Shown: in pieces, positions 8,525 through 16,969 of the stretch | Numbering within the stretch: position 1 is the first letter of the stretch | How the letters are laid out: each line of letters begins with the position of its first letter | Assembly (NCBI GenBank): GCA_004551905.1 | Contig: SFPL01000092.1 | Location: 1 to 64,000, forward strand | Source: Lentisphaeraceae bacterium | GTDB taxonomy: Bacteria; Verrucomicrobiota; Kiritimatiellia; RFP12; UBA1067 | DNA length: 64,000 bases | Reading direction: 5' to 3' | Notes under the pieces: generated by a model | The model's database searches: none | Told to the model about the DNA's origin: nothing | The model's input: only the letters and a program-made list of their open reading frames with translations | Made by a program: the position numbers and the translations under genes

Positions 8525-9819
8525 AGCGCCTCCTCGACCACCTTGCCGGCTGTGCGCGGTTTGGGATGCGCCCCGGCCTAGAGGCGATCGACGCCGTCGC
8601 CGCCGCGCTCGGCCGCCCCGAGCGCTCGTTCCCATCCATCCACATCGCCGGCACCAACGGGAAGGGGGCCGTCGCCGCCATTCTCGACGCGGCGCTCCGC
8701 GCCCGCTCCCTCGCCCCCGTCACACGCTACACGAGCCCCCACCTCGTCCGCATCAACGAACGCTTCTTCGTGGACGGCACCGCCGTTGGCGACGACGCCC
8801 TCGCCGCCGCCGCGGACGACGTCCTCGCCGCTCTGGGTGCCGACCGGCTCACCTACTTCGAGACCCTGACCGCCGTCGCCTTCGTCCTCTTCGCGCGTTT
8901 CCGCCCCGCCTTCGCCGTCATCGAGTGCGGGCTCGGCGGACGGCTCGACGCCACCAACCTCGTCGTCCCCGCCGTCTCCGTCATCACCCGGCTCGGCCTC
9001 GACCACTGCGACTGGCTCGGCGACACCATCGAGAAAATCGCTGCGGAGAAGGCGGGGATCGTCAAGCCCGGTGTCCCGGTCGTCCTCGGCGCCAACGAGC
9101 CCGTCGTGCGCGAGGTCGTCTCCCTCCGCGCGGCGGAACTGGGCGCGCCGTTCGTCTACGCCCCCGACCTCGCCGACGAAAGCGAGATTCCCGGCGGCTT
9201 TTCGCTCGGAGGCGCGTTTAACCGCGAAAACGCCGTCACCGCGCTTGCGGTCCTCAGGACGCTAGAAGGGCTGGGGACAGTCCCCGCCGCGCCGGACCCC
9301 TGCGCCGGCTTCAACGCGGTCTGCTGGCCTGGGCGCTACCAGCGCCTCGGCGCAACGCTGGTGGACGGAGCGCACAACCCGCCCGCCGCCGCCGCGCTCG
9401 CCGCCGCCCTGCGCGCGGACGGGGTGCAGGCGCGCAGCCTCGCGCTCGTCTCCGGGTTCTGCGGCGACAAGGACGTCGCCGCGGTGCTGCGGACGCTCTC
9501 GCCGCTCGTCGCGCGCGGCTACGCCGTCAAGACCTCGAACCCGCGCTCGCTTTCCGCCGCAGAGACGGCGGCGAGGATGCGCGCGGCCGGCATCGACGCG
9601 ATGGCGTGCGCGTCGCTCGACGAGGCGCTGGCACATTCCGGCGCTGCGTCCGCGGCAAAGGAGCAGGTCGCGGCCGCGCCCAGCGCGCTTGTCGCGGGCT
9701 CGCTCTTCCTCGCCGGCGAGGCGCTTGCCGCCCTTGGCGCCGTCCCCGCTCCGTCCGACCGTCGCCCCGACCCCTTCGAAACCCTCGTCACGAACTACGA
9801 ACCGCGAAATATGCTATAA
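8521..9819 (+). CDS. folC: bifunctional folylpolyglutamate synthase / dihydrofolate synthase
   Basis: The 432-residue protein starts at the ATGA overlap with the preceding gene. It shows the Mur-ligase-like FolC signature: P-loop AGTNGKG at about 43-49, YTSPHL, ERFFVDG, ECGLGGRLDATN, LGLDHCDWLG and IAAEKAGI, followed by VDGAHNPPAA in the C-terminal domain. It adds glutamate to dihydropteroate or folates using ATP. The last codons are part of a repeated promoter cassette: the TAA stop (9817-9819) lies inside the TATAAT of the gatA promoter, so the C-terminal residues TNYEPRNML are probably a by-product of that element. The reading frame is open upstream of 8521 but that part is a shadow. Confidence 0.92.
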   Translation: MKRLLDHLAGCARFGMRPGLEAIDAVAAALGRPERSFPSIHIAGTNGKGAVAAILDAALRARSLAPVTRYTSPHLVRINERFFVDGTAVGDDALAAAADDVLAALGADRLTYFETLTAVAFVLFARFRPAFAVIECGLGGRLDATNLVVPAVSVITRLGLDHCDWLGDTIEKIAAEKAGIVKPGVPVVLGANEPVVREVVSLRAAELGAPFVYAPDLADESEIPGGFSLGGAFNRENAVTALAVLRTLEGLGTVPAAPDPCAGFNAVCWPGRYQRLGATLVDGAHNPPAAAALAAALRADGVQARSLALVSGFCGDKDVAAVLRTLSPLVARGYAVKTSNPRSLSAAETAARMRAAGIDAMACASLDEALAHSGAASAAKEQVAAAPSALVAGSLFLAGEALAALGAVPAPSDRRPDPFETLVTNYEPRNML

Positions 9820-9826
9820 TACGCAC
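9790..9826 (+). promoter_or_regulatory. repeat-borne extended -10 promoter of gatA (leaderless)
   Basis: ATATGCTATAATACGCAC precedes the gatA ATG; the TATAAT is at 9815-9820 with TGC before it, and only six bases separate it from the ATG at 9827. A start site 6-7 nt after the -10 would be at the A of the ATG. The stretch from 9790 is nearly identical to 19120-19159 upstream of a prepilin gene (CACGAACTACGAACC versus CACGAATCACGAACC, then CGAAATATGC). No good -35 is visible. Confidence 0.75.
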
Positions 9827-11281
9827 ATGGAACTTTACGAACTTGGTGTCAGGGAGGCGCTGGAGGGAATCGCGAAGGGCGAGTTCTCCTGCGTTGAGCT
9901 GACGCAGGCGGTGATCGACCGGCGAAAGGCCGCTGACGGCGAGGTCGGCGCGTACCTCACCTTCGACGAGGAGCAGGCGCTCGCGCTCGCGAAGGAGAAC
10001 CCGAAGTCGGTGCCGATCGCGATCAAGGACCTCATCAACGTCCGCGGCCAGCCCTGCACCTGCGCCTCGAAGATACTCAGGGGCTACGTCTCCCCCTACG
10101 ACGCCACCGTGGTCGCGAACCTGCGCGCCAACGGCTTCATCCCCGCCGGCCGCGTCAACATGGACGAATTCGCGATGGGATCGTCGACCGAGCACTCCGG
10201 CCTGGGCGTGACCCGCAACCCCTATGACCCCGAGCGCGTGCCCGGCGGCAGCTCCGGCGGCAGCGCTGCGGCAGTCGGCGGCGACCTCTGCATCGCCGCG
10301 CTCGGCACCGACACCGGCGGTTCCATCCGCCAGCCCGCGAGTTTCTGCAACTGCGTCGGCGTGAAGCCGAGCTACGGCCGCGTGAGCCGCTACGGCGTCA
10401 CCGCTTTCGCGAGCTCGCTCGACCAGGTGGGTCCCATGACCAAGTGCGTCGACGACGCGGCGATCCTGCTCCGGGCGCTCGCCGGCTGCGACCCGCACGA
10501 CGGGACCTCGGCGCCGGATCCGGTGCCGGACTACCTCAAGGAGATCGAGGGCGCGTCGATGAAGGGGGTGCGGCTCGGGCTCCCGAAGGAGTACTTCGAG
10601 GTCTCGGGGCTCGACCCCGAGGTGAAGCGGATCGTCGAGGGGGCGGTGCGGGACTGCGAGGCGGCCGGCGCGGAGCTGGTGGAGATCTCGCTTCCCCACA
10701 CCGAGTACGCGATGGCGGTCTACTACATCATCGCGCCGGCGGAGGCGTCCGCCAACCTGGCGCGGTTCGACGGCGTCCGCTACGGCCACCGCAGCGCCGA
10801 GGCGAAGGATGTCTACTCGCTCTACGTGAAGAGCCGCGCCGAGGGGTTCGGTCCCGAGGTGAAGCGGAGGATTATCATGGGCACCTACGTGCTCTCGTCG
10901 GGCTACTACGACGCCTACTACGGCAAGGCCCAGAAGGTGCGCACGCTGATCCGTCGCGACTTCGACGAGGCGTTCGCCAAGGTGGACGCGATCATCTCGC
11001 CCTGCGCGCCGACGCCGGCGTTCAAGTTCGGGGCGAACCAGGACCCGCTCACGATGTACCTGAACGACCTCTACACCATTCCGTCCGCGCTCGCCGGGGT
11101 GTGCGCCTCGTCGGTGCCGGCCGGCTTCACCGCGGCGGATTCGCTGCCGGTCGGGGTGCAGTTCATTTGCGGCGGCTTCGAGGAGGCGAAGCTGCTCAGG
11201 GTTTCGAAGGCTTTCGAGCAGATGCGTCAGCGGCGGACGCTCGCCGATTTCCGCAGGGAGAAAGGGAGGTTAAGCGCATGA
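9827..11281 (+). CDS. gatA: aspartyl/glutamyl-tRNA amidotransferase subunit A
   Basis: This is a 484-residue amidase-signature enzyme with the catalytic Ser-Ser-Lys set: the lysine in PIAIKDLI (about 66), the cis-Ser region [12 protein letters not shown] (about 140-150) and the nucleophile region [11 protein letters not shown] (about 160-170). The GatA-specific [14 protein letters not shown] and DQVGPMTK are present. With GatB and GatC (not in this window) it releases ammonia from glutamine to convert Glu-tRNA(Gln) to Gln-tRNA(Gln). This fits the non-discriminating role expected of the gltX at 22738. It starts on a predicted leaderless message and overlaps the cyclophilin gene by four bases. 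Confidence 0.95.
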   Translation: MELYELGVREALEGIAKGEFSCVELTQAVIDRRKAADGEVGAYLTFDEEQALALAKENPKSVPIAIKDLINVRGQPCTCASKILRGYVSPYDATVVANLRANGFIPAGRVNMDEFAMGSSTEHSGLGVTRNPYDPERVPGGSSGGSAAAVGGDLCIAALGTDTGGSIRQPASFCNCVGVKPSYGRVSRYGVTAFASSLDQVGPMTKCVDDAAILLRALAGCDPHDGTSAPDPVPDYLKEIEGASMKGVRLGLPKEYFEVSGLDPEVKRIVEGAVRDCEAAGAELVEISLPHTEYAMAVYYIIAPAEASANLARFDGVRYGHRSAEAKDVYSLYVKSRAEGFGPEVKRRIIMGTYVLSSGYYDAYYGKAQKVRTLIRRDFDEAFAKVDAIISPCAPTPAFKFGANQDPLTMYLNDLYTIPSALAGVCASSVPAGFTAADSLPVGVQFICGGFEEAKLLRVSKAFEQMRQRRTLADFRREKGRLSA

Positions 11282-11775
11282 AGAAGGCGACGATCGAGAC
11301 GTCAATGGGCACAATAACCGTCGAGCTGGACGACGAAAGGGCGCCGGCCACGGTGGAGAACTTCGTGAAGTACGCGGCCGACGGCTTCTACGACGGCACG
11401 ATCTTCCACCGCGTGATTGACGGGTTCATGGTCCAGGGCGGCGGCTTCACTCGAGACATGAACCAGAAGGACACGCGCGGGCCGATCCGCATCGAGTCCA
11501 TGAACGGGCTCAAGAACCTCCGCGGCACGATCGCGATGGCGAGGACGATGGTGCCCGACTCGGCGACGAGCCAGTTCTTCATCAACCTCGTCGACAACGG
11601 CTTCCTTGACTTCACCGCGCCCACCCAGAGCGGCTACGGTTACGCCGTCTTCGGCAAGGTGACGGACGGCATGGAGGTTGTCGACCGCATCGCCAAGGTG
11701 CGCACCGGCTTCTCCGGTCCCCACCAGAACGTGCCCGAGGAGCCGGTGGTGATCAGGAAGGTTACCGTGGCCTGA
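11278..11775 (+). CDS. cyclophilin-type peptidyl-prolyl cis-trans isomerase
   Basis: The 165-residue protein carries the cyclophilin core: [20 protein letters not shown], then the active-site [15 protein letters not shown] with the catalytic arginine, and [10 protein letters not shown]. It has no signal peptide and matches the short cytoplasmic PpiB type. It accelerates proline isomerisation in folding proteins. The ATG at 11278 overlaps the gatA stop (ATGA), so it is translated in concert with gatA. Confidence 0.93.
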   Translation: MKKATIETSMGTITVELDDERAPATVENFVKYAADGFYDGTIFHRVIDGFMVQGGGFTRDMNQKDTRGPIRIESMNGLKNLRGTIAMARTMVPDSATSQFFINLVDNGFLDFTAPTQSGYGYAVFGKVTDGMEVVDRIAKVRTGFSGPHQNVPEEPVVIRKVTVA

Positions 11776-11778
11776 CCC

Positions 11779-11807
11779 TTGATTTCCGCCGCGAAAAATC
11801 ATATAAT
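11779..11807 (+). promoter_or_regulatory. sigma70-type promoter
   Basis: TTGATT (11779-11784) and TATAAT (11802-11807) are 17 bp apart. The message would begin near 11814 and carry a leader with ACAAGGAGA as Shine-Dalgarno before the ATG at 11843. It starts a few bases after the cyclophilin stop codon. Confidence 0.8.
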
Positions 11808-11842
11808 ACCAGACAACTACACCTCACAAGGAGAAACGAGTG

Positions 11843-12424
11843 ATGAAGAAACTGCTTTCGTTCATGTTCGCCGCCGCGGTCGCGGCCGCCGCCTATGCCG
11901 ACGACGACTCCGCCGCGGCCGAGATGGCCAAGAACGTCGCGGCGCGTTCCCAGGCCGAGGAGCAGCGCTACGACAGCCCCACCTGGCCGGCGTTCCTCGC
12001 CGTCTGGCAGGTCCCGCACGCGCTCGACGTGGTCGGCCTTCGCATCACCATCCCTTACTCCACCGCGCAGGAGAACGTCACCGGCTTCGACCTCGGCCTC
12101 TGGGGCCGCTGCCTCTACTTCGAGGGCGTGCAGGTGAACCTGCTCCGCTGCGACGTCGTGGACGACGGCGCGGGCGCCCAGGTGGGCATCTACAACTCGA
12201 TCGGCCACGGCGACATGCTCGGGGTGCAGGTCGGCCTCTGGAACGAGGCGCTCTGCCTGCGCGGCGTTCAGGCCGGCCTCATCAACGTCGCCGGCGATGC
12301 GGAAGGCTTCCAGGTCGGCATCGTCAACCGCGCGGAGTCGCTCCACGGCTACCAGCTCGGCCTCGTCAACGTGATCCGCTCCGCCGAGTTCCAGTTCTTC
12401 CCGATAATCAACATCGGCTTCTGA
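11843..12424 (+). CDS. exported LA_2272-like surface repeat protein
   Basis: The 193-residue protein has an Ala-rich signal peptide cleaved near AYA-DDD. The mature part holds repeats of about 12-16 residues with the pattern G(V/F/Y)Q(V/L)GL(V/I)N, for example GVQAGLINVAG and GYQLGLVNVIR, as in LA_2272-type surface-repeat proteins. It ends in FPIINIGF with a terminal phenylalanine, the usual outer-membrane barrel recognition signal. A second protein in the window (37051-37587) has the same C-terminus and the same repeat type. I infer an outer-membrane or surface beta-structure; function is unknown. The ATG at 11843 fits the Shine-Dalgarno better than the GTG three bases upstream. Confidence 0.75.
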   Translation: MKKLLSFMFAAAVAAAAYADDDSAAAEMAKNVAARSQAEEQRYDSPTWPAFLAVWQVPHALDVVGLRITIPYSTAQENVTGFDLGLWGRCLYFEGVQVNLLRCDVVDDGAGAQVGIYNSIGHGDMLGVQVGLWNEALCLRGVQAGLINVAGDAEGFQVGIVNRAESLHGYQLGLVNVIRSAEFQFFPIINIGF

Positions 12425-12431
12425 TCAGCAG

Positions 12432-13625
12432 ATGAACATCCGTGCATTCGCGGCCGTCAGGCCGAATAAGGAGGACGCAGCCCTGGTCGCGTCCGTTCCA
12501 TACGACGTGGTCGACACGGCGGAGGCGAAGGCCCTCGCCGAGGACAACCCGAAGAGCTTCCTCCACGTGTCGCGTCCCGAGATCGACCTCGCGCCCGGCA
12601 CCGACCCTTCCTCGCCCGAGGCGTACGCGCAGGCGCGCCGTGCGCTCGACGCGCTGATCGCTGGCGGCACGCTGGTGCGCGACCCCGAGCCCAAGTTCTA
12701 CGCTTACCGCCAGACGATGGGCTCGCACTCGCAGACGGGCATCGTGGCGACGTTCGACACCCAGGACTACCTCGCCGGCGTCCTCAAGCAGCACGAGAAG
12801 ACGCGCAAGGACAAGGAGGACGACCGCACCCGCCACATCGAGACGCTCTCCGCCCACACCGGCCCGGCGTTCCTCACCTACCGCGACGACAAAGCGATCG
12901 ACCTCATTGTCGAGGAGGCGTGCCGCCGCGAGCCGCTCTACGACTTCACCGCGCCCGATGGCATCGGTCACACGGTCTGGGAGATCGCCGCGGCGTCGTC
13001 CTGCGCCGCCGACGAGCTGGTGGAGCGCTTCGCGCAGATCCCCGTCGCCTACATCGCCGACGGCCACCACCGCAGCGCTGCGGCCTCGCGCTACGCGAAG
13101 GAGCGCAACTTCGAGGGCGAGAGCCGCTGGTTCCTCGCCGTCGCGTTCCCCGCGAGCCAGCTCAAGATCCTCGCCTACAACCGCCTGGTCGCGGACCTGA
13201 ACGGACTCTCCGACTACGAGTTCCTCTCCCGCGTCTCCGAGAGCTTCACCATCCAATCGCGCGGCGAGCGCAACTGCCGCATGTACTTCCGCGGCAAGTG
13301 GATGGACCTTTCCTGGGACGCGCCCCGCGGCGCCGGCGCGGCGGAGGCGCTTGACGTCTCCTACCTGCAGTCGAAGCTGCTCGCGCCCATCCTGGGCATC
13401 GGCGACCCGCGCACCGACAAGCGCATCTCCTTCATGGGCGGCATCCGCGGCGACGCGGAGCTGGCCGCCAAGGTCGACTCCGGCGAGAACGCCGTCGCGT
13501 TCGCGATGGAGCCGGTGACGGTCGAGGAGATGATGGCCATCGCCGACGCTGGCGCGATCATGCCGCCGAAGTCGACCTGGTTCGAGCCGAAGCTTCGCTC
13601 GGGGCTGTTCGTCCACGCCGTCTGA
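12432..13625 (+). CDS. DUF1015 family protein (SerK-like)
   Basis: The 397-residue protein matches the DUF1015 family throughout: N-terminal IRAFAAVRPNKE and VPYDVVDTAEA, the central YAYRQTMG, LKQHEKTRKDKEDDR, then YIADGHHRSAAA at about 204-215. Some relatives are ADP- or ATP-dependent serine kinases (SerK/SbnI); the conserved EKT and DGHHR segments are kept here, so a free-serine kinase is possible but unproven. It begins 8 nt after the surface-repeat gene and is co-transcribed with it. In many genomes it sits near serine biosynthesis genes; here the ThrH phosphatase follows one gene later, which fits a link to phosphoserine metabolism. Confidence 0.85.
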   Translation: MNIRAFAAVRPNKEDAALVASVPYDVVDTAEAKALAEDNPKSFLHVSRPEIDLAPGTDPSSPEAYAQARRALDALIAGGTLVRDPEPKFYAYRQTMGSHSQTGIVATFDTQDYLAGVLKQHEKTRKDKEDDRTRHIETLSAHTGPAFLTYRDDKAIDLIVEEACRREPLYDFTAPDGIGHTVWEIAAASSCAADELVERFAQIPVAYIADGHHRSAAASRYAKERNFEGESRWFLAVAFPASQLKILAYNRLVADLNGLSDYEFLSRVSESFTIQSRGERNCRMYFRGKWMDLSWDAPRGAGAAEALDVSYLQSKLLAPILGIGDPRTDKRISFMGGIRGDAELAAKVDSGENAVAFAMEPVTVEEMMAIADAGAIMPPKSTWFEPKLRSGLFVHAV

Positions 13626-13631
13626 GGCTGC

Positions 13632-14126
13632 GTGGCGATGAACCTCGGCGCGTTTTTCCGGTTTATCTGGCGGAAGATGGTCCGCGACCCGCTTCCGCCG
13701 GAGGACGTCGCCGCCGGCTGGGCGCTGGGGATGTTCGTCGGCTGCTCGGTTCCGTTCGGGCTGCAGCTGATCGTGTCGGTGCCGTTCGCGATGATGATGC
13801 GCATCTCCAAGGTGGGCGCGACGGTCGGCACCTTCATCACCAACCCGCTGACCATCTGGATCATCTACCCCGCGCAGACGATGGCGATGGGCTGGCTGCT
13901 CGGACGCGACTTCTCCTGGGACTACATCCTCCAGGCGATGCGCGGGGTGGCGGAGAACAGCGACTGGAAGACGCTCCTGAGCCTCTCGGGGGACGTCGTG
14001 GTGTGCTTCATCCTCGGCGGCCTCGCTCTCGCGTCGGTGCTCACGCCGATAACCTACTTCACCGTCAGGACATTGGTGAGGAAATACAGAAGCGGAAGGA
14101 GTGGAAATGGAAATCGTTTGCCTTGA
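13632..14126 (+). CDS. DUF2062 membrane protein
   Basis: The 164-residue protein has the DUF2062 pattern: a short cytoplasmic N-terminus, PEDVAAGWALGMFVGCSVPFG at about 20-40, TNPLTIWIIYPAQ in the second hydrophobic block and a third helix near the C-terminus. DUF2062 proteins are small inner-membrane proteins without an assigned activity. The start may be GTG 13632 or ATG 13638; a GAGG lies just upstream. The 3' end overlaps the start of the next gene by 20 nt. Confidence 0.8.
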   Translation: MAMNLGAFFRFIWRKMVRDPLPPEDVAAGWALGMFVGCSVPFGLQLIVSVPFAMMMRISKVGATVGTFITNPLTIWIIYPAQTMAMGWLLGRDFSWDYILQAMRGVAENSDWKTLLSLSGDVVVCFILGGLALASVLTPITYFTVRTLVRKYRSGRSGNGNRLP

Positions 14127-14718
14127 CCTCGAGGGAGTGCTGGTGCCGGAGATCTGGATCGAGTTCTCCCGCGCCACCGGGATTCCGGAGTTCGCGCGCA
14201 CCACGCGCGACGAGCCCGACTACGACAGGCTGATGCACTACCGCATCGACCTCCTCGCGAAGCACGGGCTCGGCCTCGCCGAGATCCAGTCCGTCATCGC
14301 CCGCATTGACCCTATGGAAGGGGCGCGGGAGTTCCTCGACGCGCTGCGCGAGCGCACCCAGGTGGCGATCCTCTCGGACACCTTCGCCGAGTTCGTGAAG
14401 CCGCTGATGAAGAAGCTCGGCTGGCCGACGCTCCTCTGCAACACGCTGGTGGCGACGCCGGAAGGGAAGGTGACGGGCTACAAGATGCGCTGCGCGAAGT
14501 CGAAGCTCGCCACCGTGCGCGCGTTCCAGTCCTGCGGGCTCGACACGATCGCCGCGGGCGACAGCTTCAACGACCTGGAGATGATCCGCGCCTCCCGCGA
14601 CGGCTTCCTCTTCCGCTCGACCGACGCGATCAAGGCCGCCAACCCGGACCTCCCCGCGTTCGAGACCTACGCCGAGCTCCTCTCCGCCATCTCCTCCGCG
14701 CTGAAAGCCGGGGAGTAA
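14107..14718 (+). CDS. thrH: bifunctional phosphoserine phosphatase / homoserine phosphotransferase
   Basis: This 203-residue HAD-superfamily enzyme begins MEIVCLDLEGVLVPEIWIEF, the characteristic ThrH N-terminus with Asp-x-Glu instead of the usual Asp-x-Asp. LSDTF (motif II) and GDSFNDLEM (motif IV) follow, with a lysine between them. ThrH dephosphorylates phosphoserine and can move the phosphate to homoserine. An AAGGAG (about 14095) favours ATG 14107 over the in-frame GTG at 14101. It overlaps the DUF2062 gene and ends this operon; a DUF1015 protein with possible serine-kinase activity lies upstream. Confidence 0.9.
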   Translation: MEIVCLDLEGVLVPEIWIEFSRATGIPEFARTTRDEPDYDRLMHYRIDLLAKHGLGLAEIQSVIARIDPMEGAREFLDALRERTQVAILSDTFAEFVKPLMKKLGWPTLLCNTLVATPEGKVTGYKMRCAKSKLATVRAFQSCGLDTIAAGDSFNDLEMIRASRDGFLFRSTDAIKAANPDLPAFETYAELLSAISSALKAGE

Positions 14719-14742
14719 AGGTTGTTGGTTGCTGAGACACTT

Positions 14743-14801
14743 CCAACGCATTAAAAACAATTCAGGGGCCCCAAAGGGGAAGGATCGGTTTAATGCGTTG
14801 G
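14743..14801. repeat. 13-bp perfect inverted repeat
   Basis: CCAACGCATTAAA (14743-14755) is exactly repeated in reverse as TTTAATGCGTTGG (14789-14801). The 33-nt loop itself contains GGGGCCCC and CCCCAAAGGGG. There is no T-tract after the second arm, so it is not a standard rho-independent terminator, although it lies between thrH and the promoter of the pilus genes. Confidence 0.75.
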
Positions 14802-14821
14802 CCGTACTAACCCCATGCCCA

Positions 14822-14852
14822 TTGTGCAGAGCGGCGCGAATTATGGTATAAT
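14822..14852 (+). promoter_or_regulatory. promoter of the Tad-like operon
   Basis: TATGGTATAAT gives an extended -10 (TATAAT at 14847-14852); TTGTGC at 14822-14827 is a possible -35 with a long 19-bp spacer. The ATG at 14862 follows the -10 after nine bases, so at most about two or three leader bases are expected and no Shine-Dalgarno is present. Confidence 0.65.
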
Positions 14853-14861
14853 TAGCATCCG

Positions 14862-15662
14862 ATGGACTCACTTACCATAGCGTCGATGGCGATCTGGGCG
14901 GCGGCGGCGGCCGGCGTGGCGTGGTACCTGGCGACTGTCGCCGGGGAGGTGACCTATGTCACACTCGCGGACGGGCGCCGCCAGGCGCGGCAGATACCGA
15001 TTGTCTTCAAGGCGCTGCTGCCGTTTGCGCCGAACTTCTTCCCGCTCGTCCAGAGTCCGGCGTTCCGGCGCACGGTGGAGAGCGCGGACGCGAAGCTGGT
15101 GCAGGGAGGCTTCGAGGGTCTGATCTCGGGAGAGGAGTTCGCGGCGCTCAAGCTGATGCTGCTGTGGGTGCTGCCGGACCTTTGGCTGCGCGGTGCGGTG
15201 AAGCGTCGCCACCTCGCGATTCAGAAGGCGCTGCCGTTTGTCCTCGACCTGCTGACGCTTTCGGTCGAGGCGGGCATGGACTTCATCAGCGCGCTGCAGC
15301 GCAACTGCCGGCTGCGGCGGCTCGACCCGCTCAACGAGGAACTCCTGCGGATGACGAAGGAGATCCAGGTCGGTCGTTCGCGCCGCGAGGCGCTGAAGGA
15401 CATGGCGAAGCGCGTCGGCCAGCCGGACCTGCGGTCGGTCGCGCACGCGCTGATTCAGGCGGACGAGCTCGGCGTCTCCATCGGCGCGATGCTGAGGATA
15501 CAGTCCGACCAGCTCCGCGCTCGCCGCTTCGATCGGGCGGAGAAGCTGGCGGCGGAGGCGCCGGTCAAGATGCTCGGTCCGCTGATGCTCTGCATTTTCC
15601 CGGCGGTGTTCATCATCCTGCTCGGGCCGGTGCTTACCCAGGCGATGAAAGGAGTGTTCTGA
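14862..15662 (+). CDS. TadC-like type II secretion F-domain protein
   Basis: The 266-residue inner-membrane protein has an N-terminal transmembrane helix, then the T2SF domain with ALPFVLDLLTLSVEAGMDF, GRSRREALKDMAKR and a C-terminal pair of hydrophobic helices (MLGPLMLCIFPAVFIILLG). This order is that of TadC, one of the two platform proteins of Tad/Flp pilus machines. The partners TadA and TadB are not in this window. Its stop codon shares an A with the next start (TGATG). Confidence 0.85.
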   Translation: MDSLTIASMAIWAAAAAGVAWYLATVAGEVTYVTLADGRRQARQIPIVFKALLPFAPNFFPLVQSPAFRRTVESADAKLVQGGFEGLISGEEFAALKLMLLWVLPDLWLRGAVKRRHLAIQKALPFVLDLLTLSVEAGMDFISALQRNCRLRRLDPLNEELLRMTKEIQVGRSRREALKDMAKRVGQPDLRSVAHALIQADELGVSIGAMLRIQSDQLRARRFDRAEKLAAEAPVKMLGPLMLCIFPAVFIILLGPVLTQAMKGVF

Positions 15663-16969
15663 TGGCGGATAATCCGTCACTTGAGGCGGTGAAGGGCCCG
15701 CTCGCGGGCCGCAGGTTCGAGGTGGGCCCGGGCGGGCTCAGGCTCGGCCGCTCGTCCACCTGCGACATCCACGTTCCCGACGAGGAGCTGTCGCGCAACC
15801 ACTGTCTCTTCGAGGCGGCGGGGTCGACCGGCCTGCGCGTGACCGACCTCGCGAGCGCGAACGGCACCATCGTCAACGGCGAGCCGATCGGCGCGGAGCC
15901 GGTTCCGCTCTCGCCGGGCGACACAGTGGAGGCGGGCGGCACCATGCTGCGCGTCGCCGGCGGAGCGGTGTCGCGGCTGGACCTGGGGCTCGGGCCGGCG
16001 GCGCCGGCGGGACAGGCCGCGGCGCCGTCCGCGCCGCCGCGCCGCCGGCGTCCGGCGTTCCTCAACGCGCTGTGGGGAATCGCGGTGGCGTCGTGCGCGA
16101 TCGGGATCTACCTGGCGCTGACCGGGAAGCGGACTGTGACCGTGCCGCCGGCGGCGCCGGTCGAGGAGGCGGCGCCGGTCGTCAAGGAGGCTTTCTACGA
16201 AAAGGTGGAGGCGAACGATTCGCGCATCTTCCGCTACGCGATGACGCTGGCGGCGGACTCCACGCTGACGGTGAAGGTCGATGACGTGCCGGACGAGAAC
16301 CGCCACCACGCCAAGAGCCAGCCGCTCGGCCCAGAGGCGCTGGAGGAGATCAACGAGATCCTCGCCTGGAAGAACCTGAAGGACCTCGACCGCGAGTACA
16401 TCGGCGTCGAGCCCGACCCGCCGGCGCTCGAGAGCTGGTCGCTCCGTGTGGTCTACTCCAACCGGGTGCGCACGGTGAAGGTGGTCAACACCCAGGAGCC
16501 GGAGGCGTTCAGGGTGATCCGCGAGCGGCTGGAGGCGTTCTCCAAGAGCGAGCTCGGGGTGTGGGCGATCCAGTACTCCCGCGGCAAGCTGATGGAGCTC
16601 GCCGAGAAGGCGGCGGAGCTCGGCGAGGCGAAGTGGGCCGACCGCGACGTCGAGCACGGCAACCTCGCCGCGTCGATCGAGGCGTACCGCGAGGCGCTGT
16701 TCTACCTCGAGACCATCGACCCGAAGCCGCCGCTTGCGGCGACGGTGCGCGAGGGGCTGGAGCGCTCGAAGGAGGAGCTCGACCGGCGCTGCCGCGACCA
16801 GCGGTTCCTCGCCGACCGCGCGCTCAACCTCAAGCAGTGGGAGGAGGCGAAGAGCGCGCTGATGGTGCTGATGGAGATGGTGCCTGACCGCCGCGACGAC
16901 CGCCACCGCGACGCCAAGACGAAGCTCCTCTCGGCGGAGAGCCATCTGAAGAAGGGAGGCGAGAGATGA
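15662..16969 (+). CDS. FHA-domain membrane protein
   Basis: The 435-residue protein has an N-terminal FHA domain (about 15-95) with GLRLGRSSTCDI, SRNHCLF and ASANGTIVNG, the phosphothreonine-binding elements. A Pro/Ala-rich linker with an RRRR stop leads to one transmembrane helix (about 143-160). The remainder is a helical extracytoplasmic domain with many charged residues. FHA domains read phosphothreonine, so regulation of pilus assembly by a kinase such as the one at 44667 is possible but inferred. It is coupled to the TadC-like gene upstream and overlaps the PEGA gene downstream by four bases. Confidence 0.85.
   Translation: MADNPSLEAVKGPLAGRRFEVGPGGLRLGRSSTCDIHVPDEELSRNHCLFEAAGSTGLRVTDLASANGTIVNGEPIGAEPVPLSPGDTVEAGGTMLRVAGGAVSRLDLGLGPAAPAGQAAAPSAPPRRRRPAFLNALWGIAVASCAIGIYLALTGKRTVTVPPAAPVEEAAPVVKEAFYEKVEANDSRIFRYAMTLAADSTLTVKVDDVPDENRHHAKSQPLGPEALEEINEILAWKNLKDLDREYIGVEPDPPALESWSLRVVYSNRVRTVKVVNTQEPEAFRVIRERLEAFSKSELGVWAIQYSRGKLMELAEKAAELGEAKWADRDVEHGNLAASIEAYREALFYLETIDPKPPLAATVREGLERSKEELDRRCRDQRFLADRALNLKQWEEAKSALMVLMEMVPDRRDDRHRDAKTKLLSAESHLKKGGER

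Noticed and set aside
12408..14204. 598-codon open frame on the minus strand
   Set aside because: It lies antisense to DUF1015 and DUF2062, has a composition typical of high-GC shadow frames and shows no motif. Similar long antisense frames at 2190-3341, 30978-32711 and 46590-48728 were rejected for the same reason.
14743..14801. Integron attC site
   Set aside because: The arms are a perfect simple palindrome without the conserved RYYYAAC/GTTRRRY boxes or the usual unpaired bases, and no integrase or cassette array is present.
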